Part shown: positions 27,456-35,067 of the stretch, one piece after another
Numbering within the stretch: the stretch's first letter is position 1
Layout of the letters: every line of letters begins with the position of its first letter
Origin: Caulochytrium protostelioides
Taxonomy: Eukaryota; Chytridiomycota; Caulochytriomycetes; Caulochytriales; Caulochytriaceae
Assembly (NCBI GenBank): GCA_003615045.1
Contig: ML014301.1
Coordinates: 1-35,067 of the forward strand
Length of the DNA: 35,067 nt
Reading direction: 5' to 3'
Notes under the pieces: model-generated
Told to the model about the DNA's origin: nothing
Databases searched by the model: none
The model's input: the letters and a program-made list of their open reading frames with translations, nothing else
Position numbers and translations under genes: made by a program

Positions 27456-28859
27456 CTAAGGGTCTTCGCTGACAGCAGGCGGGTGCTCGTCGGCGGCATA
27501 GGCTATGCGCATGGGCATCGGGGAGGGCACGGACTCGCTGGCGGCGGCGCCCTGGCCGCCGTGATTCCTGGCCTCGTGGGCGGCGTCGGCGGCGTCGTCG
27601 CCGTCGTCGCCGTCGCGGCCCATCCGGCCGTTGGAGGCGAGGTACATGGGTTTGGGGCGATGCGACGGGTTGCGGACAAAGAACGCATCGAGCTGGGCTT
27701 GCACGGACAGCCCGTTCGCGGTGACGCGGGCCTTGACGCTTTCGCGCCAGACCTGCTCGGAGCGGCCGTTGAGCAGCGCGATGATGACGATGGTCATGTT
27801 GTCGCTGCCGATGGCGCCGACGGAGTAGTTGAGCGGCGCAACGCAGCCGTTCATCATCGTCTCGCAGATCGCGTGGAGCTCCGCGCCGTTGGCGATCATC
27901 AGCGAGACCCACTCGACGGCGGCCTGGCTCGTCATGCAGTCCCAAATGCCGTCACACGCGAGGATAATAAACTCGTCGTCCGGGAAGGTGAGCTGCGTGC
28001 GCGTCACGTCGGGCGCCGCGGTCACCGTCTGCTCTTCGGGCGGGAGCCGGGCGTTGTTCTTGAACTCGAAATCGCCCATCGCGCGCGACAGCGCGAGGTT
28101 GCCGTTGACGCGCCCGTACTCGACGAAGCCGCCGGCGTTGTGGATGCGTTCCGTCTCCTTGGGGTTCGTCGGCTTGTGGTCGTAGCTGAGCGGGACGGCG
28201 GTGCCAGCGCGCGAGAGCACGCCGCGGGAGTCGCCGGCGTTGCCGCAGTACAGCTCGTTGTCCGGCGTCAGGAGCACCATCACGGCCGTGCACCCCGAGG
28301 CCTCTTCCTTGTACTCCGGGTCCTCCCGGAGGTTCTGGTCCATCTGCAGAAACACCGCGCGAATCGCTTTTTCATACTCATGGGCCACAAACAGGGGGTG
28401 TTTCACAAGCACGCGGTGCAGGTTCTTGCCGCTGTACTGCGCCACGCGGGACCCACCGTGGCCGTCATAGACCGCGAAGAAGGCGTGGCCAGGCTCCACG
28501 CGGCGGCCTGCGCCCGTGTTCGTCCCGAAAGGCAGCTCCTCTTCGAGATTCATGATGGTCGTGTGCGCATCCTCCATAGCTACACGCGAATCGCGTAGGA
28601 TCAGCGACGATCAACGTATAAAAAAGAATGCGTGAGTCACAGGATGCTGATTATCGCGATGGGAAGCCATCATCGCTTAGGTCGCCATCGTAGCCACGGG
28701 ATCTCCCAAAGAAGCGCGATCGCTTCATCGTATCGCAGCGACGGTCATGCACTTACTCACACGCCAGCCCTGCATGGCGCTTGCGCCATACATGAGGCGC
28801 TGATCCACGCCGGCGGAGCTGTCCTTGAGGACGATGGGCTCGGACAAAGTCTGACCCAT
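27456..28859 (-). CDS. PP2C-type protein phosphatase, two exons
   Basis: Mn/Mg-dependent Ser/Thr phosphatase of the PPM1A/B and Ptc2/3 group, which dephosphorylates stress-MAP-kinase and checkpoint substrates. Exon 1 (28757-28859) encodes MGQTLSEP, with a myristoylatable Gly2, and MYGASAMQGWRV. It joins exon 2 (27456-28579) to give 408 residues. After splicing the metal-binding Glu-Asp of MEDAHTT falls at 37-38, exactly as in human PPM1A. Further motifs: FFAVYDGHGG (Asp73), GNAGDSRGVLSR, ALSRAMGDFEFK, ILACDGIWD and GSDNMTIVII. The C-terminal 70 residues are Asp/Ala/Gly-rich and unconserved. The start context GCCACCATGG is near optimal. The exon-2 frame alone would start at MEDAH and lose the N-terminal strand, so the two-exon model is preferred. 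Confidence 0.92.
28580..28756 (-). other. Inferred intron of PP2C gene (177 nt)
   Basis: On the minus strand the donor is GTGA|GTAAGT at 28756 and the acceptor GTGTAG ends at 28580. A pyrimidine tract (TTCTTTTTTATA, near 28615-28628) and a CTGAT branch-like site precede the acceptor. The join makes ACT (Thr35) and restores the WRVTMEDAH continuity expected for the family. Confidence 0.88.
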
Positions 28860-30811
28860 GGTGGCGGCTGCAGTGGCGCGTGGCGCACGGGGAGCGGGGA
28901 AGCGATGGTCGAGAAAGGGAAGAGGTAGATTCGAATAACGCGCGCGACGCGGTCTCGAAGGGGAGGCACCGTCGCAGACCTTCAGCGTTGCCTCAGTGGT
29001 GTCCTATGGATCCGGTTGGGTGGAGGGCAGGTCGATGGGTGCCAGGAAGGCCAGCGAGCACGTCGGTCGTTCGGGACGCACACGCGCGCGGAGACGGCGT
29101 CGAAGGGCTTTCGTCGACGCGAAGAGGCACGACGCGGCTGAACAAAGCGGCGAGAGCGCGTTGGCGGTCACCGAGAAGTGGATTTTGTTTTAGAGATTTG
29201 TCACGTGCTGGTCGGCGCCGGAGGGGGGAGCAAGCCAAGGTCTGGATGGGGCGTGGTCAAGAAACGAGGCGGGCTCGACAAGCACACATCACACAGTATC
29301 AGAGAGCGCTTATTCTTGTCAAGCAAGCCGAATGTCGCTGCACGTAGGTGCCATCCATCGTGCCGTTCTGTGTCCGGTGTGGTTCATCGGGTGGCACGTG
29401 GATAAACCGGCGCGCCGCAAGTCAAGGGCAAAAAGGAAGAGACGGGGGAACAGCGAGGGAGCCGAAGGGTCGCCGCCCAGCCCGCGGACGCCCTCCTCCA
29501 TCCATCCTCGCTCTCTCCCCAGCAGCCCCGCTTCTCTTCCTTCCTTTCTTCGAGTCGTGGTGGTGGTCGTGGCTCCAAGGCCAATCATATCTCGGCCTGC
29601 AGAGGAGCCGCCGTCGCATCGACCAGTGCCGATCGTAGATCGTCAGAGACAGTTATGAAGGTCCGCGCTGGCCATCCCATCGGTCTCAGATGGGAATTGA
29701 ATGGAATGCATTTCTTAAAGAAAAAAAAGGCGTCACTCCTCAACCCAAACCCATGCCAGGGCCTGTCCGACCGGAGAGCCGTTCCAGCAAGTGAAAGTCG
29801 AGGTGGACGCTGGGGCGCCCAGCCATGCCATGCCATGCCATGCGATGCGAATGTCCAGTATCATCATACCGTGTGGCGTCATCGACACGCGATCGCATTC
29901 TGATGGTAGACCCCTGCAACACGGTAGGCGACATCGTCGCATCGTCGCATCGATGAACTTCTCTTCATCGCGGAGGATGGACCCGCTGAACGCGATGCGC
30001 GATGCGCCTGAAACACATGAAGGATCAAGCGTATTCAGTCGCGCATCGCCGGCCCAGGGCCAAGGGCATAGACGATCTTCAGTCACGCGCCATCGACGCG
30101 GGCTGTAAAGCGCCCTGGCGTCGAGAAGCCACGGGTCACCCGACACGAATCGCATGCAACCGCCCCTGCGTTTCGCTTCAACCGAGATCGCGGGTCTGCA
30201 AGACACTTAGACATGCGCCGTATGCGTTCAAGCGGGGCAACACATGCATCAGACGACCTCCGAGCCCGTGGAAATTCAGCAGCCGCCGCATCACGATGCC
30301 GTCGATGACCCCCACCCCCCACGGACGCCACCTATGCGCCAGCAAGCCAAAATGGGTTCGCGTGGGGCGACGGGCCGACCGGCGGCATCGCCAACAGCAA
30401 TCGCAGGTGTCACGTGCCATGTCGCGGCCGAGTTGGGATAGTGATCTGCGCGACGTGGCGCGACGCCGACGGTCGCGTCGGGAAACAACCACCGCAGCTG
30501 AGCCACCCGTTTGTCCGGGCCACATGGCATGCTGCGCCACCTGTTCGCAGGTTGGCTGCGGCGTGACGCACGGACCTCGGGCATCGCTACATACAGCAAC
30601 GCGACCTGCTGCGACACGGTCGTCGGACATCTCCGTATGCTTGGCTATTTTCGTAGGGGCCTTGCTCGCCTGCCCAAAATGGGATCGTGGGCGAGTCCTG
30701 TCTGCGACAGCAGCGCCTGAGGGCGCCGAGCCCAAAGTGAAGCAGCCACGTAGCCAAGTGCAGCATTTTCGCTGAAATGAAAGTAAGAACGCCACGTGAC
30801 ACGGAACGGAG
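28860..30811. other. Gene-free stretch of about 2 kb
   Basis: Lies between the PP2C start and the orphan gene's stop. It should hold the PP2C promoter. Open frames of 228-257 codons overlap on opposite strands at about 30000-30860, are rich in Arg, Cys and Pro, and match nothing I know. Visible elements: CACGTG at 29202-29207, 29395-29400, 30411-30416 and 30793-30798; a CCATG pentamer array; and CATCGTCG repeats near 29930-29955. No RNA gene recognised. Confidence 0.55.
29821..29852 (+). repeat. Tandem CCATG pentamer array
   Basis: About four tandem GCCAT/CCATG units followed by two degenerate GCGAT units, in the gene-free stretch upstream of the PP2C gene. Confidence 0.8.
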
Positions 30812-31462
30812 CTACGTCCCACGGTTGGCATAATCGAAACGATACGCGGGCCGCTCAAAGACACGGATATGGCGGTAGGAGACCAGAAGGCATGGAATTC
30901 GGCTGGCCATGTCTATCCATTCCGCCATCGCTGTGATCTGGCTGGCGTGTTCTTCACTCGCGTTGACGCTGAGGCTATAATGCTTGCGGTGCCGATACTC
31001 CAGCTGACGCCGGCCGGCCCCAAACGACGGATGGTCTGGCCAGTTGGCCTCCACGAGGCTACGGAGGTACGCGAGGGCGAACACGCGGCAACGATTCGTC
31101 ACTTGCGATCGCCGGATCGCTTCAAGGACACATCTCATCAGGTCATGGCCCTCGGGCACCTGGGTCCGGAGGCAGTGCCAAAACCCGGTCCAGGATTGAT
31201 CCCAGTCCAGCGCCGCCACGACGCCGTTTCGCCCGAACATGTCCACGAGCGATTCCAACGGGCCACTGAGGTCGAGAGGGTGGCCCTTCGGCAATCTCGC
31301 GACCGCCTTACGAATGCATACAAGATCACATGTCAAAAAGTGTTGAAAGAACTCTTTCTCAATGGTCATCCGACGGACATAGTCCGGAGACTCCTGAACA
31401 TATGTTAACTCCGACGAGTCGAAAGTCTCGACCGAAGCTTCCTGTGGCTGGTGGTCCGCCAT
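30812..31462 (-). CDS. Orphan hypothetical protein, atypical composition
   Basis: A 216-residue frame from an ATG at 31462 to TAG at 30812. I do not recognise it. It begins MADHQPQEASVETFDSSE, then looks alpha-helical: VRRMTIEKEFFQHFLTCDL, LPKGHPLDLSGPLESLVDMF, WDQSWTGFWHCL, RVFALAYLRSLVEANWPDH, and a Tyr/Arg-rich end (RHIRVFERPAYRFDY). No signal peptide, membrane segment or known catalytic motif is visible. GC is about 55 percent by eye, well below its neighbours, and codon choice is less GC-biased. The ATG has G at -3 and G at +4, after a C/A-rich leader. An antisense frame of 179 codons (30869-31408) is a less protein-like alternative. It may be lineage-specific or acquired, or a fragment of a larger spliced gene. 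Confidence 0.5.
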   Translation of the reverse strand: MADHQPQEASVETFDSSELTYVQESPDYVRRMTIEKEFFQHFLTCDLVCIRKAVARLPKGHPLDLSGPLESLVDMFGRNGVVAALDWDQSWTGFWHCLRTQVPEGHDLMRCVLEAIRRSQVTNRCRVFALAYLRSLVEANWPDHPSFGAGRRQLEYRHRKHYSLSVNASEEHASQITAMAEWIDMASRIPCLLVSYRHIRVFERPAYRFDYANRGT

Positions 31463-32431
31463 CTCAGTCGTCTTGCTTGGAGGGGTCGGAGTGGGTTTAG
31501 CAATGTTTGGGAGTGGAGTGCCGGGTTTGCGAGTGGACGGAGTATGAGTGTTGTTCGGACGATGGGAGTTAAGGACATCGTTAGGGGTTCTGACCCTGAA
31601 ATCCGATAACTCGGATGTTGCAATCGCGTTTTTATCGTGTCGCGTTTCATACTGTTGCAGCAGGCCACCGTGAAAGTAAGAAAAAGTACACGAAAGTGAC
31701 CCGCTGCGCGCAAGACGAAAGATGAAAGTCCAAGCGCTGGCGCAGAGCTGGCGGGGTGAACCCCCGAATGGGACGACATCCCGGCGCGACGCCTGTCGCC
31801 ATGGGGAAGCCGTCGGACCAACGCCAACGGTCAAGAGGGCGCCGCCGCGCTCCGTGCCACGCGCTGCGACCCAGGCGCGCAGGGTCCCATGCGTCGCCAC
31901 CACGACGACCGCATGGCCACGCCTCACGACCCCCGCGAGGCCGCATGCCACAAGGCCGCCTGCAGCGCGGCCAACGAGGCCGACAAGGCGCCGGGTATGC
32001 CGGTCGTCGCTGGAGCGATAACTCCGACGGTGGCGCATGCAGCATGGCGCAGGCAGATGCTGGGGACGGCGGTCACGCTCGTCATTGCGCATCGGCGAAT
32101 CGGGGTCCCCGCCACGATCCGCATTCTCGGGTGCAAAGGAGACGATGGGCGATGAGCATCAGCTAGGAGGCGAGCTCGTCGCCGGGGAAGAGTGGTGGTC
32201 GCCTCGACACCTTCGCCACCGTCATGGTGTACATGTTCTGAGCGGGAGCTGTGAGGGCGGCCCCAGCAGCCCCTGCCGACCCGGCGTACCCTGCATACGC
32301 TGCTGTGCCCTCCGCTCTCCGCCACGATCCCGCCGGCTCCCTTCTCGCAGAAGCCCGATCGCCGCTGCATGGTCCTCATCTTGCTGCTGGCCCTCAGCTG
32401 TCTCCGCCATTACCGCTCCTTTCGTGCCATC
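31463..32431. other. Divergent intergenic region
   Basis: Spacer between the orphan gene (minus) and the REEP gene (plus). A perfect small hairpin ATCCGA-TAAC-TCGGAT lies at 31601-31616. On the minus strand GATAAAAA near 31629-31636, about 170 bases upstream of the orphan ATG, is TATA-like. An 88-codon plus-strand frame (31889-32155) is not recognisable. The half next to the orphan gene shares its lower GC. Confidence 0.5.
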
Positions 32432-32959
32432 ATGGCGTCAGCATCGACCATGCGCGACCACGTCGACGCTTACCTCTCCGGGTTCGACCACTACCTGCGG
32501 CGGTATCGCACCCTGTGCGCCGTGGAGCGCCGCACGGGCGTGCCCAAAGTTTATTTTACGCTGGCAGCCTACGTCCTCGTCACGATTTCGCTCTTTTTCG
32601 ATCTCGGCGCCGCGTTCACCGTGTCCCTGCTCGGCTGGGGCTACCCGACCTTCCGCGCTCTCGCCGCCGCGCAGCGCAGCGACACCGCGTCGCTCGGCGC
32701 GTGGGTCACCTACTTCTCGGCGTGGGCGTTGTGGAACACCCTCGAGGCCGCGCTCACGCCCGCGCGGCTCACCGAGCGCATCCCGTTTTACTATGTCATC
32801 AAGACGCTGTTCCTGTTCTGGATGCTGCTGCCTAAGTATGCGGGCGCGCAGCGCATGCACTACGCACTGTGCCCGGCCATCGCCCGCGTGCGGTACCTCG
32901 TCACGGGCGTGCGCGCGCCGCTCCCGCCGCATTTCGCCACGCAGCCGCCGCCGTCGTGA
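32432..32959 (+). CDS. YOP1: Yop1/REEP5/DP1 ER-shaping protein
   Basis: Predicted 175-residue TB2/DP1/HVA22-family protein that forms and curves tubular ER. Family features in order: HVDAYLSGFDHYLRRY, ERRTGVPKVYF, the first hydrophobic hairpin (LAAYVLVTISLFFDLGAAFTV), GWGYPTFRALAAA, WVTYFSAWALWNTLE in the second hairpin, then IPFYYVIKTLFLFWMLLP and GAQRMHY. The C-terminus is short and Pro-rich. I chose the ATG at 32432 (A at -3, G at +4), which gives the usual family start. An in-frame ATG at 32369 would add 21 residues beginning MVLILLLALSCL; that form is less typical. Single exon. Confidence 0.92.
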   Translation: MASASTMRDHVDAYLSGFDHYLRRYRTLCAVERRTGVPKVYFTLAAYVLVTISLFFDLGAAFTVSLLGWGYPTFRALAAAQRSDTASLGAWVTYFSAWALWNTLEAALTPARLTERIPFYYVIKTLFLFWMLLPKYAGAQRMHYALCPAIARVRYLVTGVRAPLPPHFATQPPPS

Positions 32960-34108
32960 CCCCGCTGCAGCGATGCTGGCCAATGACGAGGCTGGCGACG
33001 AGGCCCGCCCGGCCGGTCCCATCCAGGATTGGGACCATCAAACCATCCAAGACATGGGCGGCCTTTCGTCCCTTCTCGAAGGGGTTTCCTGGGTTTCCTG
33101 GGAACGCCAGCTCGCGCAAGTCCCGATCTTGGCTCGTCGATCGCACGATTCGGTCGCCATGGCAGGACGCGTCCTGTCTCTCTCTGTGTCCCCTCTCCGT
33201 AGATACCCCTTCTCTTCTTTGCATGATGCTTTGTTTTTCATTTTCATTTTTCATTTGATGTTCTTCTCGTCTGCCAGGTCGATTCGCGTTTCGGACCCGC
33301 AATGACGGTCTGCGCCCGCGCGGGCCTGCAGCACCGCTGCAGGTCGTCCTGCGGCAGTGGTGTCGTGACACCGACGACGACATCAAAGAAGCAACGATCG
33401 CGATCGTGGCGGAGGGTGCCGGCGGATGTTGCGATCCGGTTGCGCTCGCGATGGGGAGGCGAGGGGTCGCGCTCGACCGACCCGTGACATCGCTGATCCC
33501 ACGCGTGGTCACTATGAAACACGAAAACCTGAACCCCCGTAGCCCGTACAATCCTATCATGGCGTCATACGGCCATCTCCTCCCGTCCCCTCCCATCGCC
33601 GTGAGAGCGAGATCGCGACCATGTCTGTTACTTGTAAGTATGTTGAATATGCTTAGAAGAGAGACATGCAATGCCGGAACCATGGCGGTGACGCTGTGGG
33701 GCCGAGACCCCGACGTGGCCTCGACGCCCAGAAAAAAGCTCGATCGGGCCCGGAACCGCGTCCCAGGTGGTCGTCGCGACACCACCCAGCACGCCATACT
33801 GTCTCTGCCACGAGGGACGTCGCCGCAGCGGCAGCGGCGAGAGCAGCAAGGATGGAAAAAAACCAGGAGAAAAGAGAAGCGTTGACGCACGAAGAGGAAA
33901 CGTCCGAGAGGGCATGGCCGTTACGTGTTTAGTTCAACGACCGATCCTCCGCTTCACAGGCGCGCCAGGACACGATCCAACGCCACGTGCGTGACGCTTT
34001 CTCCACCATCCACGATGCCGTCAGAGCATGAAGGCAGGCATGGCAAGGCACAGCAAGACGCGTCGCATGGCGACGGTCCCTGGCACGAGCAGGACACGCA
34101 CGGTCGGA
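32960..34108. other. Convergent intergenic region, about 1.15 kb
   Basis: Spacer between the 3' ends of the REEP and eIF1 genes. It holds a short tandem of GGGTTTCCT near 33085-33103, a T-rich patch at about 33230-33260, an inverted repeat GGTGTC-GT-GACACC (33359-33372) and CACGTG at 33983-33988. Frames on either strand are unrecognisable. Confidence 0.55.
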
Positions 34109-34486
34109 TTAGAAACCGTGAATCTTGATGTCGCTGGTCTGGGCGATGCCCCAGTCCTTAAGGGCCTTGGCGATCTTGGCGCGCTGGTCGCCCTGGACCT
34201 GGATGACTTCACCAAGGACCTCGTCCTTGACGACGTTGCCGTTGCAGGCAAAGTCCTTCTTAAAGGCCTTCAGGATGCGGGTCGGATCGAAGGTGGCGGG
34301 CAGGCCCGTGAGCGTGGTGACCGTCTTGCGGCCCGAGCGCTGCTGGATACGGATGTGGAGGGCCGTGCTGCCGCCCGGGCCGCCGAGGTCGGCAACGTCC
34401 GGACCAGTCCCCGACGGGTCAAGGGCGTCAACGTCGGCGAAAGGGTCGTACGCCTGGAGGTTCTGGATAGCACCAAAGTCAGACAT
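34109..34486 (-). CDS. EIF1: Translation initiation factor eIF1 (SUI1)
   Basis: Predicted 125-residue eIF1, which binds the 40S subunit near the P site and enforces accurate AUG selection. Start MSDFGAIQNLQAYDPFADVD, then HIRIQQRSGRKTVTTLTGLP, ILKAFKKDFACNGNVV, GEVIQVQGDQRAKIAKAL and the invariant-type end KIHGF. An Asp/Pro/Gly-rich loop after FADVD is longer than in yeast. The ATG at 34486 has C at -3 and T at +4, a poor context, in keeping with the autoregulated eIF1 genes of other eukaryotes. The frame stays open 109 codons upstream, but that part is unlike eIF1. A pyrimidine-rich leader (CTTCTTTTTTATACC on the coding strand) lies about 40 bases upstream. Confidence 0.95.
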   Translation of the reverse strand: MSDFGAIQNLQAYDPFADVDALDPSGTGPDVADLGGPGGSTALHIRIQQRSGRKTVTTLTGLPATFDPTRILKAFKKDFACNGNVVKDEVLGEVIQVQGDQRAKIAKALKDWGIAQTSDIKIHGF

Positions 34487-35067
34487 GGGAGCGTCAAGCG
34501 CACGCGGGTTGAAAGCCGGGAGAACGGTATAAAAAAGAAGGCGCGTACAAGCAAGCGGCGACAAGCAGCGAGTCAACGGAGTGTCCAACAGCAAAAGGAG
34601 CAAGGAGCGAAAAAGAGCGGTCGAGATGGCGAGCAAGGAAGGATAATGTCGTACAGCGTGAGGGCGATACATGCATCGACGAGACAAGCGCAACACCGCA
34701 CACGGGACGAATCGGGCGTGTGGCCTGGCACGTCGCGATATCACGACGTGGCTCCCATGCATCCCGCTGCCCTGCATTTGTCCTCGACCCGTTGTGGTTG
34801 AGTCCACCTCCACGTCACGTCATGACCGGCTCCGCCTCCCGCCAGACGACGACGACGACGACGCCGGCGTATGCCGCCTCGCCTCGCCTCGCCTCGCCGC
34901 GCTGACGCCCCGCGAGCCAGCATGGGAAGGGAGGCGCCGCCCGCCGCGATACCCTCCGAATGGCGCGTCCGCCCGTAAGGCGACGTGGCGACGCTCTCCC
35001 CACGGCGGCGGCGGCGGCGGCGACGGCGGCGGCGGCCGGCGGCCGGCGGCCGGTGGCGGCGCTCTCC
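34487..35067. other. Right-edge region, promoter of eIF1 and GC-rich repeats
   Basis: Upstream region of eIF1, running to the window edge. It holds short arrays: GAC triplets (about 34844-34864), GCCTC pentamers (about 34875-34902) and a CGG/GGCCGGC tract at the edge (about 35007-35053). A minus-strand frame is open from the edge to 34741, but it is Arg-rich through the repeats and not convincing. Confidence 0.5.
35007..35053 (+). repeat. CGG triplet and CCGGCGG tandem tract
   Basis: Tandem CGG units interrupted by GAC, then three GGCCGGC-type units. It ends just short of the window edge and may continue beyond. Confidence 0.8.

Noticed and set aside
30002-30864. 257- and 228-codon frames on opposite strands
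   Set aside because: They overlap each other, are Arg/Cys-rich, have no recognisable domain, and stop codons are rare by chance here.
30869-31408. 179-codon plus-strand frame antisense to the orphan gene
   Set aside because: Less protein-like than the minus-strand reading; kept only as an alternative.
34487-34813. 109-residue N-terminal extension of eIF1
   Set aside because: The frame is open but starts at GTG and has no similarity to eIF1, whose conserved start is at 34486.
34741-35067. Minus-strand frame open to the right edge as a partial gene
   Set aside because: Poly-Arg from CGG repeats with no conserved segment.

Overview
The window looks like a piece of nuclear chromosome from a GC-rich, compact eukaryote, roughly two-thirds GC by eye. 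Most genes are uninterrupted single exons. Three short spliceosomal introns can be inferred, two with GTAAGT donors and one with GTAACG. The gene set is eukaryotic housekeeping: a Rab GTPase, eIF1, ARS2, a PP2C phosphatase, a REEP/Yop1 protein and others. A Vhc1-like transporter, a Mil1/TMCO4-like lipase, a Ptc2/3-like phosphatase and a Csn12-like protein fit an early-diverging fungus, but this lineage call is a low-confidence inference. I see no bacterial operons, CRISPR arrays, rRNA, convincing tRNA or complete transposon.

Layout from left to right. A partial, AT-richer minus-strand ORF of unknown function runs off the left edge (1-345). A giant minus-strand cation-chloride cotransporter (1082-7312) faces, across a 1.9 kb divergent spacer, a plus-strand DUF726/TMCO4 lipase-fold membrane protein (9261-12572). 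A Rab18-type GTPase (14098-14766) converges on a two-exon histone-fold protein (15028-15972). That gene diverges from a METTL21-type methyltransferase (17032-18063), whose 3' end lies only 75 bp from the end of ARS2 (18139-20820, minus). Then come three plus-strand genes: a ZCCHC9-like zinc-knuckle protein (22317-23390), a two-exon MAPR/Dap1-type cytochrome b5-like haem protein (23914-24506) and a Csn12/PCID2 PCI-domain protein (25056-26642). A two-exon PP2C phosphatase (27456-28859, minus) follows, then an orphan minus-strand gene of lower GC (30812-31462), a Yop1/REEP protein (32432-32959, plus) and eIF1 (34109-34486, minus).

The genes do not form one pathway. Several act in RNA metabolism (ARS2, ZCCHC9-like, Csn12/PCID2, eIF1) and several at membranes (cotransporter, TMCO4-like, Rab18, REEP), but this is ordinary eukaryotic gene neighbourhood, not evidence of a system. 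I did not find a convincing undescribed multi-gene system. The most useful observations are the two unrecognised AT-richer ORFs, three gene models that need splicing or an added exon, very large low-complexity insertions inside conserved domains, and the weak start context of eIF1.
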